Assembly: GCA_934476315.1 (NCBI GenBank)
Contig: CAKSNQ010000041.1
Coordinates: 1-12,096, forward strand
Length of the DNA: 12,096 nt
Direction of reading: 5' to 3'
Origin: an uncultured Eubacteriales bacterium
Lineage (GTDB): Bacteria; Bacillota; Clostridia; Oscillospirales; CAG-272
Shown here: piece by piece, positions 1-7,286 of the stretch
Layout: every line of letters starts with the position of its first letter
Position numbering within the stretch: the first letter of the stretch is position 1
Notes under the pieces: generated by a model
What the model saw: the letters and a program-made list of their open reading frames with translations, nothing else
Told to the model about the DNA's origin: nothing
Databases searched by the model: none
Program-made: the position numbers and the translations under genes

Positions 1-25
1 CTGCCACCCCTCCCCAATGCGCAAA

Positions 26-45
26 GCGCCGCGTTGTTGCGGCGC
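26..45. repeat. Perfect 7-bp GC-rich stem-loop
   Basis: GCGCCGC (26-32) and GCGGCGC (39-45) are exact reverse complements around a 6-base loop. There is no T-run after it on either strand, so a plain terminator is unlikely. Confidence 0.6.
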
Positions 46-76
46 GACGCGCATCCAGCCGGGGAATGAGGGGCGC

Positions 77-116
77 GGGGAGAACAACCGGCGGCGCCTG
101 AGCCGGTTTTCTCCCC
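77..116. repeat. Long 15-bp stem-loop with one bulge
   Basis: GGGGAGAA (77-84) pairs with TTCTCCCC (109-116). After a bulged C at 85, AACCGGC (86-92) pairs with GCCGGTT (102-108) around a 9-base loop. It is a strong hairpin on either strand. It may terminate a gene ending left of the window, but no T-run follows it; the only T-run (107-110) lies inside the stem. Confidence 0.6.
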
Positions 117-209
117 ACATCCTGCACCGGAGATTTCAACTAAAAGTACATACCAACAACAAACACAAAGCACCCACACATCAACGCAATTCAACATTTT
201 TAGCCGCTT

Positions 210-241
210 TTTTCTTTTGAGACCAGAGGCACAAAAGAAAA
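210..241. repeat. Perfect 10-bp A/T-rich inverted repeat
   Basis: TTTTCTTTTG (210-219) and CAAAAGAAAA (232-241) are exact reverse complements with a 12-base loop. It could be an operator or part of a folded RNA; nothing identifies a partner. Confidence 0.5.
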
Positions 242-245
242 CCGA

Positions 246-273
246 TTGCCGCGGCGATACCCACCGCGGACAA
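246..273. repeat. Stem-loop built from two CCGCGG boxes
   Basis: TTG plus CCGCGG (246-254) pairs with CCGCGG, a bulged A and CAA (264-273) around a 9-base loop. Each CCGCGG box is itself a palindrome. Confidence 0.45.
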
Positions 274-346
274 TCCACAAAAAAGAAAATGCCGAGGGGA
301 TTTCGCACTCTGCGGGCGGCGACATGGGGCTACGCGCCCTCCACAG

Positions 347-380
347 CCCGCTTGCGGGAGGACGCCTTTTGAAAAAGGCG
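347..380. repeat. Two adjacent small stem-loops
   Basis: CCCGC TT GCGGG (347-358) is followed four bases later by CGCCTTTT GA AAAAGGCG (363-380), an 8-bp palindrome whose central pairs must open to give a loop. The pair looks like a dispersed intergenic repeat unit, but only one copy is present here, so that is inference. Confidence 0.5.
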
Positions 381-428
381 GGCGAAAACTTAAAAAGGGG
401 ACAGCGAAATTTTAGGGGGCTGCCGAAT

Positions 429-460
429 CCTCCTCCCCCCCCATATCCCCCCTCCCCCCC
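429..460. other. C-rich tract (G-rich on the minus strand)
   Basis: Runs of 8, 6 and 7 C at 435-442, 447-452 and 454-460 are broken only by ATAT and T. The minus strand therefore has closely spaced G-runs that could form a G-quadruplex. The tract lies about 60 bases upstream of the nifJ -35 box. Confidence 0.6.
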
Positions 461-517
461 GCGTAAAGATTTTCCTGCGTTTTTTTCGTTTTCCTCCGGG
501 TTTTTGCAAAAAACGAC

Positions 518-546
518 TTTACTTTTTCAAAAGTTTGTGGTATCAT
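518..546 (+). promoter_or_regulatory. Predicted sigma-A promoter of nifJ (extended -10)
   Basis: TTTACT (518-523, 4 of 6 to consensus) is separated by exactly 17 bases from TATCAT (541-546, 5 of 6). A TGG directly before the -10 box (538-540) gives an extended -10 element. Transcription would start near 553, leaving a 5' leader of about 65 bases. Confidence 0.6.
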
Positions 547-575
547 TAACAATGAAGTATTACGCTTCCATATCT

Positions 576-594
576 GCATACCAAATGCGTATGC
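576..594 (+). promoter_or_regulatory. Small inverted repeat in the nifJ leader
   Basis: GCATAC (576-581) and GTATGC (589-594) are reverse complements and end six bases before the Shine-Dalgarno sequence. It may be an operator or a translation-control hairpin. It does not match the Rex or PerR consensus, and the role is inference. Confidence 0.3.
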
Positions 595-618
595 TTGAAA
601 GAGGAGGAATTCGATTCC

Positions 619-3600
619 ATGGCTATCCAAAGAAGAAAGCTCTCCATGGACGGCAACACCGCTGCGGCGCACGTGTCCTACGCGTTCACCGAAGTCGCGG
701 CAATTTACCCCATCACGCCGTCAAGCCCGATGGCTGAAGTCACCGACACATGGTCCGCTACCAACAAAAACATCTTCGGCGAACCCGCGAAGAACATTTT
801 CGGCGATCGCGTCAAGGTGATGGAAATGCAGTCCGAGGCAGGCGCCGCAGGTACCGTTCACGGTTCTCTCGCCGCCGGCGCTCTCACGACTACCTACACC
901 GCGTCGCAGGGTCTTCTTCTGATGATCCCGAATATGTACAAAATCGCCGGTGAGCTGCTTCCCTGCGTGATCCACGTCTCCGCCCGTTGCGTTGCGTCTC
1001 ACGCTCTGAACATTTTCGGAGATCACTCCGACGTGTATGCCTGCCGTCAGACAGGTTTCGCAATGCTTGCCGAAACCAACCCGCAGGAGATCATGGACCT
1101 GGGCGCGGTCGCCCACCTGTCCGCGATCAAGGGTCGTGTTCCGTTCATCAACTTCTTCGACGGCTTCCGCACCTCCCACGAGATTCAGAAGATCGAAGTC
1201 TGGGATTATCAGGACCTCGCCGAAATGGTGGACATGGACGCGGTCGCCGCGTTCCGTCAGCGCGCCCTGAACCCCGAGCACCCCGTTCTGCGCGGCTCTG
1301 CCGAGAACGGTGATATCTTCTTCCAGCACAGAGAGGCTTGCAACTCCTACTACGATGCGCTTCCCGCCATCGTTGAGGAGTACATGGGCAAGGTCAACGA
1401 AAAGCTGGGCACCGATTACGGTCTGTTCAACTACTACGGCGCACCGGACGCCGAGCGCGTCATCATCGCAATGGGCTCCATCTGCGACGTCGCCGAGGAA
1501 GTGATCGACTACCTGAACGCCGGCGGCGAGAAGGTGGGTCTTGTCAAGGTTCGCCTGTACCGTCCGTTCGTGGCGGAAAAGCTGGCGGCGGCTCTGCCCA
1601 AGACGGTCAAGAAGATCGCCGTGCTCGACAGAACCAAGGAGCCCGGCTCGCTGGGTGAGCCTCTGTACCTCGACGTCGTCGCGGCGCTGGCACAGTGCGG
1701 CATCAGTGGCATCAAGATCGTCGGCGGCCGCTACGGTCTCGGTTCCAAGGACACGCCTCCCTCCTCCATCTTCGCTGTGTACGAAAACCTGGCGAAGGCT
1801 GAGCCGAAGGCACACTTCACCATCGGCATCGTGGACGACGTGACCGGTCACTCGCTGACTGAGAAGCCCGCTCCCGACACCGCGCCCGAGGGTACCATTG
1901 CCTGCAAGTTCTGGGGTCTGGGCGGAGACGGCACCGTCGGCGCCAACAAGAACTCCATCAAGATCATCGGCGACCACACCGACAAGTACATCCAGGCGTA
2001 CTTCCAGTACGACTCCAAGAAGACCGGCGGTATCACCATCTCGCACCTGCGTTTCGGTGACAAGCCCATCAAGTCTCCTTACTACATCAACAAGGCGGAC
2101 TTCGTCGCCTGCCACAACCAGGCGTACCTGCACAAGTACGACATGGTTTCCGACGTCAAGCCGGGCGGCACGTTCCTGCTTGACTGCGAGTGGACACCCG
2201 ACCAGCTCGACGCGCATCTGCCCGCCGCGGTCAAGTCCTACATTGCAAACAACAACATCCACTTCTACATCATCAACGCCACCAGCATCGCCACCAACAA
2301 GATCGGCAATGCCAAGGTCAAAAACACCGTTCTTCAGTCCGCGTTCTTCGCGCTGGCGCACATTCTGCCCGCCGCGGAAGCCATTGAGTACATGAAGAAG
2401 ATGGCGTACAAGTCCTACATCAAGAAGGGTCAGGTGATGGTTGACCTCAACTACGCCGCCATCGACGCGGGCGCGGATGCCTTTGTCAAGGTGGACGTTC
2501 CCGAGTCCTGGAAGACCTGCGCGCCCGACGCGCCGCACGCTCCCGCAACCGGCAAGCGCGCCGACCTGATCGACTTCGTGAACAAAGTCGTCGAGCCCGT
2601 GGACGCGATGGCGGGCGATAAGCTCCCCGTTTCCGCATTCTCCAAGTACGTTGACGGTACGTTCCCGCAGGGCGCCGCCGCCTTTGAAAAGCGCGGTGTG
2701 GCGGTCATGGTTCCCGAGTGGATTCCCGAAAACTGCATCCAGTGTAACAACTGCGCGTTCGTCTGCCCGCACGCAACCATCCGTCCGTTCGCGATGAACG
2801 CTGAGGAAGCGGCAAACGCTCCCGAGGTCACGAAGTTCGCCGCAAAGCCGGTTCTCAAGACCGACTATAAGTTCACCATGGCGATCAGCCCGCTGGACTG
2901 CATGGGTTGTACCCTGTGCGTCAAGGCGTGCCCCGTTTCCGCAAAGGCGCTCAAGGATGCCGAGGCTGTCGCACGCGAGCAGTTCCCGGACGATCCCAAG
3001 GCAGCCGCCAAGGAAGCAGCCAAGATCGCCGCTCCCAAGCTCGCCATCCGCATGATGCCGCAGGCAACGCAGTCGGCTCAGCAGGAGGCGTTCGACTACG
3101 CCGTCGCCAACGTCTCCGAGAAGAAGGAGCTGATCGCCGGCACGGTCAAGGGCAGCCAGTTCAAGCAGCCGCTGCTTGAATTCTCCGGCTCCTGCGCAGG
3201 ATGCGCCGAGACCTCCTACGCTCGCCTGATCACTCAGCTGTTCGGCGAGAGAATGTACATCTCCAATGCTACCGGATGCTCGTCCATCTGGGGCGGTTCC
3301 GCACCCGCAACGCCGTACACCGTCAACCGCGAGAGCGGCAAGGGTCCGGCTTGGGCGAACTCCCTCTTTGAGGACAACGCCGAGCACGGTCTGGGTATCG
3401 CGCTGGGTCAGAAAGCCATCCGCGCACGTCTCATCGGCAAGGTCGAGGAGATGATGGCGTCCGACAAGGCTTCCGAGTCCTTCAAGGCGGCGGCGCAGGC
3501 GTTCCTTGACACCAAGGACGACGGCAAGACCAACGGCGCGGCGACCGATGCTCTCATCGCCGAGCTGGAAAAGGCGGCTGGCGAGGGTTGCCCCACCGCC

Positions 3601-4290
3601 AAGGAAGTGCTCGCTGAGCGCGACTACCTTGCCAAGAAGTCCGTCTGGATCTTCGGCGGCGACGGTTGGGCTTATGACATCGGATTCGGCGGTCTGGACC
3701 ACGTGATCGCGTCGGGCGAGGATGTCAACATCATGGTCTTCGATACCGAGGTCTACTCCAACACCGGCGGGCAGGCGTCCAAGGCGTCCAACATCGGTCA
3801 GGTCGCACAGTTCGCGGCTGCGGGTAAGGCGATCGGCAAGAAGAACCTCGCGGAGATTGCCATGTCTTACGGCTATGTTTACGTCGCACAGATCGCCATG
3901 GGCGCAGATATGAATCAGACGCTCAAGGCTCTGCAGGAGGCGGAAGCATATCATGGTCCATCCCTCGTCATCGGCTACGCGCCCTGCGAGATGCACGGTG
4001 TCAAGGGCGGCATGCAGAACTGCCAGCTTGAGATGAAGAAGGCAGTCGATGCCGGATACTGGCAGATGTTCCGCTACAACCCCGCGTCCAAGGCAGAAGG
4101 CAAGAACCCGCTGACCATCGACTCCAAGGCGCCGACGGCGGATTACATCGACTTCATCAAGTCCGAAACGCGTTACGCACGTCTGGCTCAGGCGTTCCCC
4201 GAAAAGGCGGCAGTCCTGTTCCAGAAAGCGGCGGATACCGCACACGCAAAGTACGACAGATTGCAGAAGATGGCAAAGCTGTACGAATAA
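619..4290 (+). CDS. nifJ: Pyruvate:ferredoxin (flavodoxin) oxidoreductase
   Basis: This single-chain enzyme of 1223 residues converts pyruvate and CoA to acetyl-CoA and CO2 and passes electrons to ferredoxin or flavodoxin in the cytosol. All parts are visible in order. YPITPSSP is at 30-37, with Thr33 the likely pyruvate-contacting Thr. The TPP-contacting Glu lies in MQSEAGA (Glu73), and HVSAR ends at Arg123. Two CxxCxxCxxxCP ferredoxin motifs begin at Cys706 and Cys761. CAGC (Cys859, Cys862) with Cys1135 near the end should bind the proximal cluster. The TPP motif GDGWAYDIGFGG is at 1014-1025, followed by the YSNTGGQ motif. ATG 619 was chosen because AGAGGAGG (600-607) sits 11 bases before it; an in-frame TTG at 595 overlaps the leader and lacks such a site. 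It appears monocistronic, with its own promoter and a strong terminator. It is intact and slightly longer than typical family members. Confidence 0.97.
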   Translation: MAIQRRKLSMDGNTAAAHVSYAFTEVAAIYPITPSSPMAEVTDTWSATNKNIFGEPAKNIFGDRVKVMEMQSEAGAAGTVHGSLAAGALTTTYTASQGLLLMIPNMYKIAGELLPCVIHVSARCVASHALNIFGDHSDVYACRQTGFAMLAETNPQEIMDLGAVAHLSAIKGRVPFINFFDGFRTSHEIQKIEVWDYQDLAEMVDMDAVAAFRQRALNPEHPVLRGSAENGDIFFQHREACNSYYDALPAIVEEYMGKVNEKLGTDYGLFNYYGAPDAERVIIAMGSICDVAEEVIDYLNAGGEKVGLVKVRLYRPFVAEKLAAALPKTVKKIAVLDRTKEPGSLGEPLYLDVVAALAQCGISGIKIVGGRYGLGSKDTPPSSIFAVYENLAKAEPKAHFTIGIVDDVTGHSLTEKPAPDTAPEGTIACKFWGLGGDGTVGANKNSIKIIGDHTDKYIQAYFQYDSKKTGGITISHLRFGDKPIKSPYYINKADFVACHNQAYLHKYDMVSDVKPGGTFLLDCEWTPDQLDAHLPAAVKSYIANNNIHFYIINATSIATNKIGNAKVKNTVLQSAFFALAHILPAAEAIEYMKKMAYKSYIKKGQVMVDLNYAAIDAGADAFVKVDVPESWKTCAPDAPHAPATGKRADLIDFVNKVVEPVDAMAGDKLPVSAFSKYVDGTFPQGAAAFEKRGVAVMVPEWIPENCIQCNNCAFVCPHATIRPFAMNAEEAANAPEVTKFAAKPVLKTDYKFTMAISPLDCMGCTLCVKACPVSAKALKDAEAVAREQFPDDPKAAAKEAAKIAAPKLAIRMMPQATQSAQQEAFDYAVANVSEKKELIAGTVKGSQFKQPLLEFSGSCAGCAETSYARLITQLFGERMYISNATGCSSIWGGSAPATPYTVNRESGKGPAWANSLFEDNAEHGLGIALGQKAIRARLIGKVEEMMASDKASESFKAAAQAFLDTKDDGKTNGAATDALIAELEKAAGEGCPTAKEVLAERDYLAKKSVWIFGGDGWAYDIGFGGLDHVIASGEDVNIMVFDTEVYSNTGGQASKASNIGQVAQFAAAGKAIGKKNLAEIAMSYGYVYVAQIAMGADMNQTLKALQEAEAYHGPSLVIGYAPCEMHGVKGGMQNCQLEMKKAVDAGYWQMFRYNPASKAEGKNPLTIDSKAPTADYIDFIKSETRYARLAQAFPEKAAVLFQKAADTAHAKYDRLQKMAKLYE

Positions 4291-4308
4291 TCTTGCCTCA
4301 TTTACAAA

Positions 4309-4344
4309 AAAATACGCTGTGTCCCCCGGGGCACAGCGTATTTT
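4309..4344 (+). terminator. Intrinsic terminator of nifJ
   Basis: AAAATACGCTGTG (4309-4321) pairs perfectly with CACAGCGTATTTT (4332-4344), 13 bp around a CCCCGGGG-containing loop, 18 bases after the nifJ stop. The T-run lies in the 3' arm (4341-4344) and the A-run extends left of the 5' arm, so it might also work in reverse. Confidence 0.8.
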
Positions 4345-4349
4345 GAAAG

Positions 4350-4369
4350 TTTGCGGTTTTTGCCGCAAA
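4350..4369 (+). promoter_or_regulatory. Second hairpin between the nifJ terminator and the glycosidase start
   Basis: TTTGCGG (4350-4356) and CCGCAAA (4363-4369) form a 7-bp stem only six bases after the terminator. It ends just before the purine-rich AAAGGA ribosome binding sequence (4371-4376). No separate promoter is evident in the short gap, so the downstream gene may depend on read-through or on a promoter inside nifJ. Confidence 0.45.
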
Positions 4370-4389
4370 GAAAGGATTTTATCATATCT

Positions 4390-6087
4390 ATGGCTATCTA
4401 TCCGAAAATTTGGGGTAAGGGCGCGCTGCTTTGCTACTCCGGTCTGGACGGCACGACAACGCCCGGCGACGATCTGGTCGGTTGGCTGTGCGGCGACCGT
4501 GTCGCAGTGGACTTTGAGGATCACCGCGCGACGCTGGCGCTGTTTTGGCGTGGCGTGAGAGATTTTTCCTATACCATGGTCGCGTCCGACACCATCACGG
4601 GGCTCGTCAACGGCAAGGAATTTTCCATGATCTTCTCCGCGCAGACCGAGATCATCGGCAGTGTCCCCACAGAATTCGCAACACCTGCTATGCAGTTCGA
4701 CCCGACGGTTCCGGTCGACGAAAATGGCGTGGGACGCATCGGTAACCGTTATTTTGCCTTTGCATTCTGCCCGGAATGTGGCAGGTACGCCCTGTACGTC
4801 AGCACAGAGGGCGCCGAGGCGGCAATGTCCGGCGCGCGTGCGGCACTCAAAAATCCGCTGGGACTGGAAGAAAAACGTGCGTTCTTCGACCGTCTCCCGA
4901 CCCCCGAGGGCATGAGCGCCGAGGACGCCGAGCTGCTCTCCAAATGCTACTCGATCATGAAGAGCCAGGTATACACGACCTGCGGCGAGCGCAAGACGCG
5001 TTGGTGGACGACCCCCGACCGCCTGCCGCACCGCCATATGTGGCTTTGGGATTCGGTGTTCCACTCCATGGGCAACGTGGCGATCTCCCACGAGCTTGCC
5101 GCCGACACCCTGCGCGCTATGCTGCAATCGCAGGACGAGGACGGTTTTATCGCCCACATGGTGATGCGCGAGGGACACAGCGACGTGACCCAGCCCCCGG
5201 TGCTGGCTTGGGGCGTGCTCAATTACATTCAGAAAACCGGCGACACCTCCGTGCTTCCCGAATTTTACCCCGCCCTGCGCCGCTTTATGGACTGGATCAT
5301 CGCCAATCGTGACTCCAACCACAACCATCTGTACGAGTGGTACGTTCACCGCGACAGCGTGAACTGCCGTTGCGGAGAGAGCGGTATGGACAATTCCCCG
5401 CGCTTTGACGGCGTGGCGGAAATGGACTGCATCGACTTCTCCTGCTACATGGCGCATGAGGCGCGTTGCATGTCAATTCTGGCGCAAAAACTGGGCAACA
5501 CCGCTGATGTCGCCCGCTTCGACGAGCTGTACTCCAATATCCGCCGGGCAGTCAACGAGACGCTGTGGAGCGAGGAGGACGGCATGTATTTCGACTACGA
5601 CATCGAGCGCGGCAAGCTCCATCGCGTCTGGGCGGTTTCGTCGTTCCTGCCGCTGTTTGCCGGTATCTGCCCGCCCGACCGCGCCAAGAGACTGATCTCG
5701 CACATGACCGATCCGAAGCGCTTCTGGACCGAAAAGCCGCTCCCGTCCATCGCACTGGACGACCCGACCTTCGGCGACGATATGTGGCGCGGTCCGGTTT
5801 GGATCAACATGAACTACATGGTCATGCTCGGTCTGCGGGAATACGGCTACACCGAGCTTGCGACCATGCTGCGCCGCCAGACGCTCGACCTGGTGTCGCA
5901 CTGGTATCAGAATGACGGCGTGCTGTACGAATTCTACGACAGCCACGACCAGCTCACGCCGACCCGCATGAACCGCAAGGGTCCCGCGATTATCCCGCCT
6001 CAGCAGAACGTCCGCATGCCCGCCATCAGCGACTACGGCTGGACGGCAACGCTGACCGCGGCAATCCTGCTTGAGGGACTCAACTGA
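4390..6087 (+). CDS. Cytosolic GH63/GH37-like (alpha/alpha)6 glycosidase
   Basis: This 565-residue protein has an N-terminal beta-rich part (about 1-190) followed by a catalytic alpha/alpha barrel of the GH63, GH37 trehalase and mannosylglycerate-hydrolase-like superfamily. Visible motifs are WLWDS (218-222), CGESGMDNSPRF from Cys328 with Asp334 as the likely general acid, GPVWINMNYM from Gly468, and YEFYD with Glu514 as the candidate general base. There is no signal peptide or membrane segment, so it should act on an imported or internal oligosaccharide; the substrate cannot be read from the sequence. ATG 4390 was chosen because homology-like sequence begins there. AAAGGA lies 13 bases upstream, a rather long spacing, and an in-frame TTG at 4351 falls inside the leader hairpin. 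Nearby genes do not suggest a sugar pathway. The fold is fairly sure, the exact family less so. Confidence 0.75.
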   Translation: MAIYPKIWGKGALLCYSGLDGTTTPGDDLVGWLCGDRVAVDFEDHRATLALFWRGVRDFSYTMVASDTITGLVNGKEFSMIFSAQTEIIGSVPTEFATPAMQFDPTVPVDENGVGRIGNRYFAFAFCPECGRYALYVSTEGAEAAMSGARAALKNPLGLEEKRAFFDRLPTPEGMSAEDAELLSKCYSIMKSQVYTTCGERKTRWWTTPDRLPHRHMWLWDSVFHSMGNVAISHELAADTLRAMLQSQDEDGFIAHMVMREGHSDVTQPPVLAWGVLNYIQKTGDTSVLPEFYPALRRFMDWIIANRDSNHNHLYEWYVHRDSVNCRCGESGMDNSPRFDGVAEMDCIDFSCYMAHEARCMSILAQKLGNTADVARFDELYSNIRRAVNETLWSEEDGMYFDYDIERGKLHRVWAVSSFLPLFAGICPPDRAKRLISHMTDPKRFWTEKPLPSIALDDPTFGDDMWRGPVWINMNYMVMLGLREYGYTELATMLRRQTLDLVSHWYQNDGVLYEFYDSHDQLTPTRMNRKGPAIIPPQQNVRMPAISDYGWTATLTAAILLEGLN

Positions 6088-6119
6088 ACCGCGAGCGACC
6101 CAAAGTAACTAAAAACCCC

Positions 6120-6158
6120 AAGGGGCTGTTAAAAAACAGAGTTTTTTAACAGCCCCTT
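6120..6158. terminator. Perfect 18-bp terminator hairpin between convergent genes
   Basis: The arms 6120-6137 and 6141-6158 are exact reverse complements with an AGA loop. The GC half is at the base and the A/T half at the tip, which is the reverse of a usual terminator, and there is only a weak T-run outside. It sits 32 bases after the glycosidase stop and downstream of the convergent rubrerythrin gene, so it may serve both. Confidence 0.65.
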
Positions 6159-6170
6159 AAAAATGCCGGT

Positions 6171-6207
6171 CGGGATTCCGACATCCCCCCATGTGTCGGT
6201 CATCCCG
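6171..6207. repeat. Imperfect inverted repeat downstream of rubrerythrin
   Basis: CGGGAT followed by CCGACA (6171-6183, one intervening base) pairs with TGTCGG and ATCCCG (about 6193-6207) with small bulges. It may be a second transcript end for the minus-strand rubrerythrin. The remaining bases to 6384 show no gene. Confidence 0.4.
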
Positions 6208-6384
6208 GTCGAATGTGCAGGTCAAATGCGCCTTTTTCACCATTACCGCAAGGTGCGCACCCGCGGATCGGTCATTTCCGCGAGAACCCACTGCTGACCT
6301 TCCCGCGGCACCCGCCCGCCAGTACTTCTCGCAAAATCGGCACCCGCTCGTCGGCTTACATCACAGGCGCTCACCCATCAGTTA

Positions 6385-7056
6385 TCAGTAATTTTCGCAC
6401 CGAAGCTGGAAGAAGCCCTGCGGATGCCCGCACACAGGGCAGACCTCCGGCGCCTGCATCCCGATGACAATGTGCCCGCAGTTGCGGCACTCCCACACCT
6501 TGACCTCGCTCTTTTCAAACACGCTCCGCGTCTGCACGTTTTGAAGCAAAGCGCGGTAACGCTCCTCGTGGTGCTTCTCGATCTCGCCCACCGCGCGGAA
6601 TTTTTCCGCCAGCTCCGCAAACCCCTCCTGCTCGGCGGTCTGCGCAAATTCCGCGTACATGCCCGTCCACTCGTAATGCTCCCCCTCTGCCGCCGCCTGT
6701 AAATTCGGCGCCGTATCTCCGATGCCGCCCAGCTCCCGGAACCAGATTTTGGCGTGCTCCCGCTCGTTTTCCGCGGTTGCGAGGAACAGCGCGGCAATCT
6801 GCTCCAGCCCCTGCCGCCGCGCGACCGAGGCAAAATACGTGTATTTGTTGCGCGCCTGCGATTCCCCCGCGAACGCCGCCTCCAGATTTTTCTCCGTCTG
6901 CGTCCCCGCGTACCGATTCTTGCCCGGCAGCTCCTCCAGAACCTCCAGATCCTCCTCCCCGCGCGCGCCGCACTTGGGACAGACAACCTCCAGCCCCTGC
7001 GGAACCTCAAACACCTCGCCGCACACCCGGCAACGGTACCGTTTTTTCGCCGTCAT
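6385..7056 (-). CDS. Rubrerythrin with N- and C-terminal rubredoxin domains
   Basis: Rubrerythrins reduce hydrogen peroxide in the cytosol of anaerobes, using a di-iron site in a ferritin-like four-helix bundle and electrons delivered through a rubredoxin Fe(Cys)4 centre. This 223-residue protein has a rubredoxin-like zinc ribbon at each end: Cys9, Cys12, Cys26, Cys29 at the front and Cys190, Cys193, Cys206, Cys209 (CPVCGHPQGFF) at the back. Between them is the ferritin-like domain with GESQARN (Glu65), ENEREHAK (Glu98, His101), Glu residues around 129-136 and EKHHEERY (Glu160, His163). The usual form has only the C-terminal rubredoxin and the reverse form only the N-terminal one. ATG 7056 is preceded by GGAGGG (7063-7068). 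The open frame reaches 7263, but the extra residues do not look like the family. It is convergent with the glycosidase and divergent from the methionine operon. Confidence 0.92.
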   Translation of the reverse strand: MTAKKRYRCRVCGEVFEVPQGLEVVCPKCGARGEEDLEVLEELPGKNRYAGTQTEKNLEAAFAGESQARNKYTYFASVARRQGLEQIAALFLATAENEREHAKIWFRELGGIGDTAPNLQAAAEGEHYEWTGMYAEFAQTAEQEGFAELAEKFRAVGEIEKHHEERYRALLQNVQTRSVFEKSEVKVWECRNCGHIVIGMQAPEVCPVCGHPQGFFQLRCENY

Positions 7057-7073
7057 AGCTTTCCCTCCATTCC

Positions 7074-7096
7074 CCGACCGTCCACAAGTCGGTCGG
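7074..7096 (-). promoter_or_regulatory. Stem-loop in the rubrerythrin leader
   Basis: CCGACCG (7074-7080) and CGGTCGG (7090-7096) form a perfect 7-bp stem with a 9-base loop, ending five bases before the Shine-Dalgarno sequence. It could affect translation or mRNA stability. No convincing promoter for this gene was found between here and 7223; a smaller hairpin (CGGGG/CCCCG, 7148-7161) also lies there. Confidence 0.35.
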
Positions 7097-7223
7097 CATC
7101 CTCTTTCATTTTCTATTTTTCCAAAATCGCACAATTCTATGCACCACCGGGGAGCGCCCCGCGCTTTTTGTGCAAAACAGCAGATATTTTTCTGTTTTTC
7201 GCGAAAGATTGTCACTTCTGCCA

Positions 7224-7252
7224 TTGACAACCGCCGCCAAACATGATATAAT
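7224..7252 (+). promoter_or_regulatory. Consensus sigma-A promoter of the methionine transport operon
   Basis: TTGACA (7224-7229) and TATAAT (7247-7252) both match consensus at all six bases with an optimal 17-base spacer. Transcription should start near 7259, about 28 bases before the leader ATG and 255 before metN. Such a strong promoter fits control after initiation by the terminator at 7415-7463. Confidence 0.9.
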
Positions 7253-7286
7253 GAACCCATCAATTTGAAAGAACGGAGAGTCAGAG

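Larger units (their letters stand above)
1..517. other. Non-coding, hairpin-rich region upstream of nifJ
   Basis: No open frame here looks like a real protein: the candidates are low-complexity, basic or proline-rich and lack a ribosome binding site. The stretch holds a series of stem-loops (26-45, 77-116, 210-241, 246-273, 347-358, 363-380) and a C-rich tract at 429-460, all listed separately. The stem-loops could be intergenic repeat units, an untranslated RNA, or the tail of an upstream transcription unit. No known RNA family was recognised. Confidence 0.6.

Noticed and set aside
246..737. A 163-codon frame on the plus strand overlapping the nifJ start
   Set aside because: It translates the C-rich tract as polyproline, overlaps nifJ and shows no protein-like pattern.
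721..5457. A 1578-codon open frame on the minus strand across nifJ and the glycosidase
   Set aside because: Its codons are exact reverse complements of the sense codons, so it stays open because the real genes avoid TTA, CTA and TCA. It crosses a terminator and lacks a ribosome binding site and family features.
6515..6973. Glycine/arginine-rich minus-strand frame inside rubrerythrin
   Set aside because: It is a shifted frame of a GC-rich real gene with low-complexity composition.
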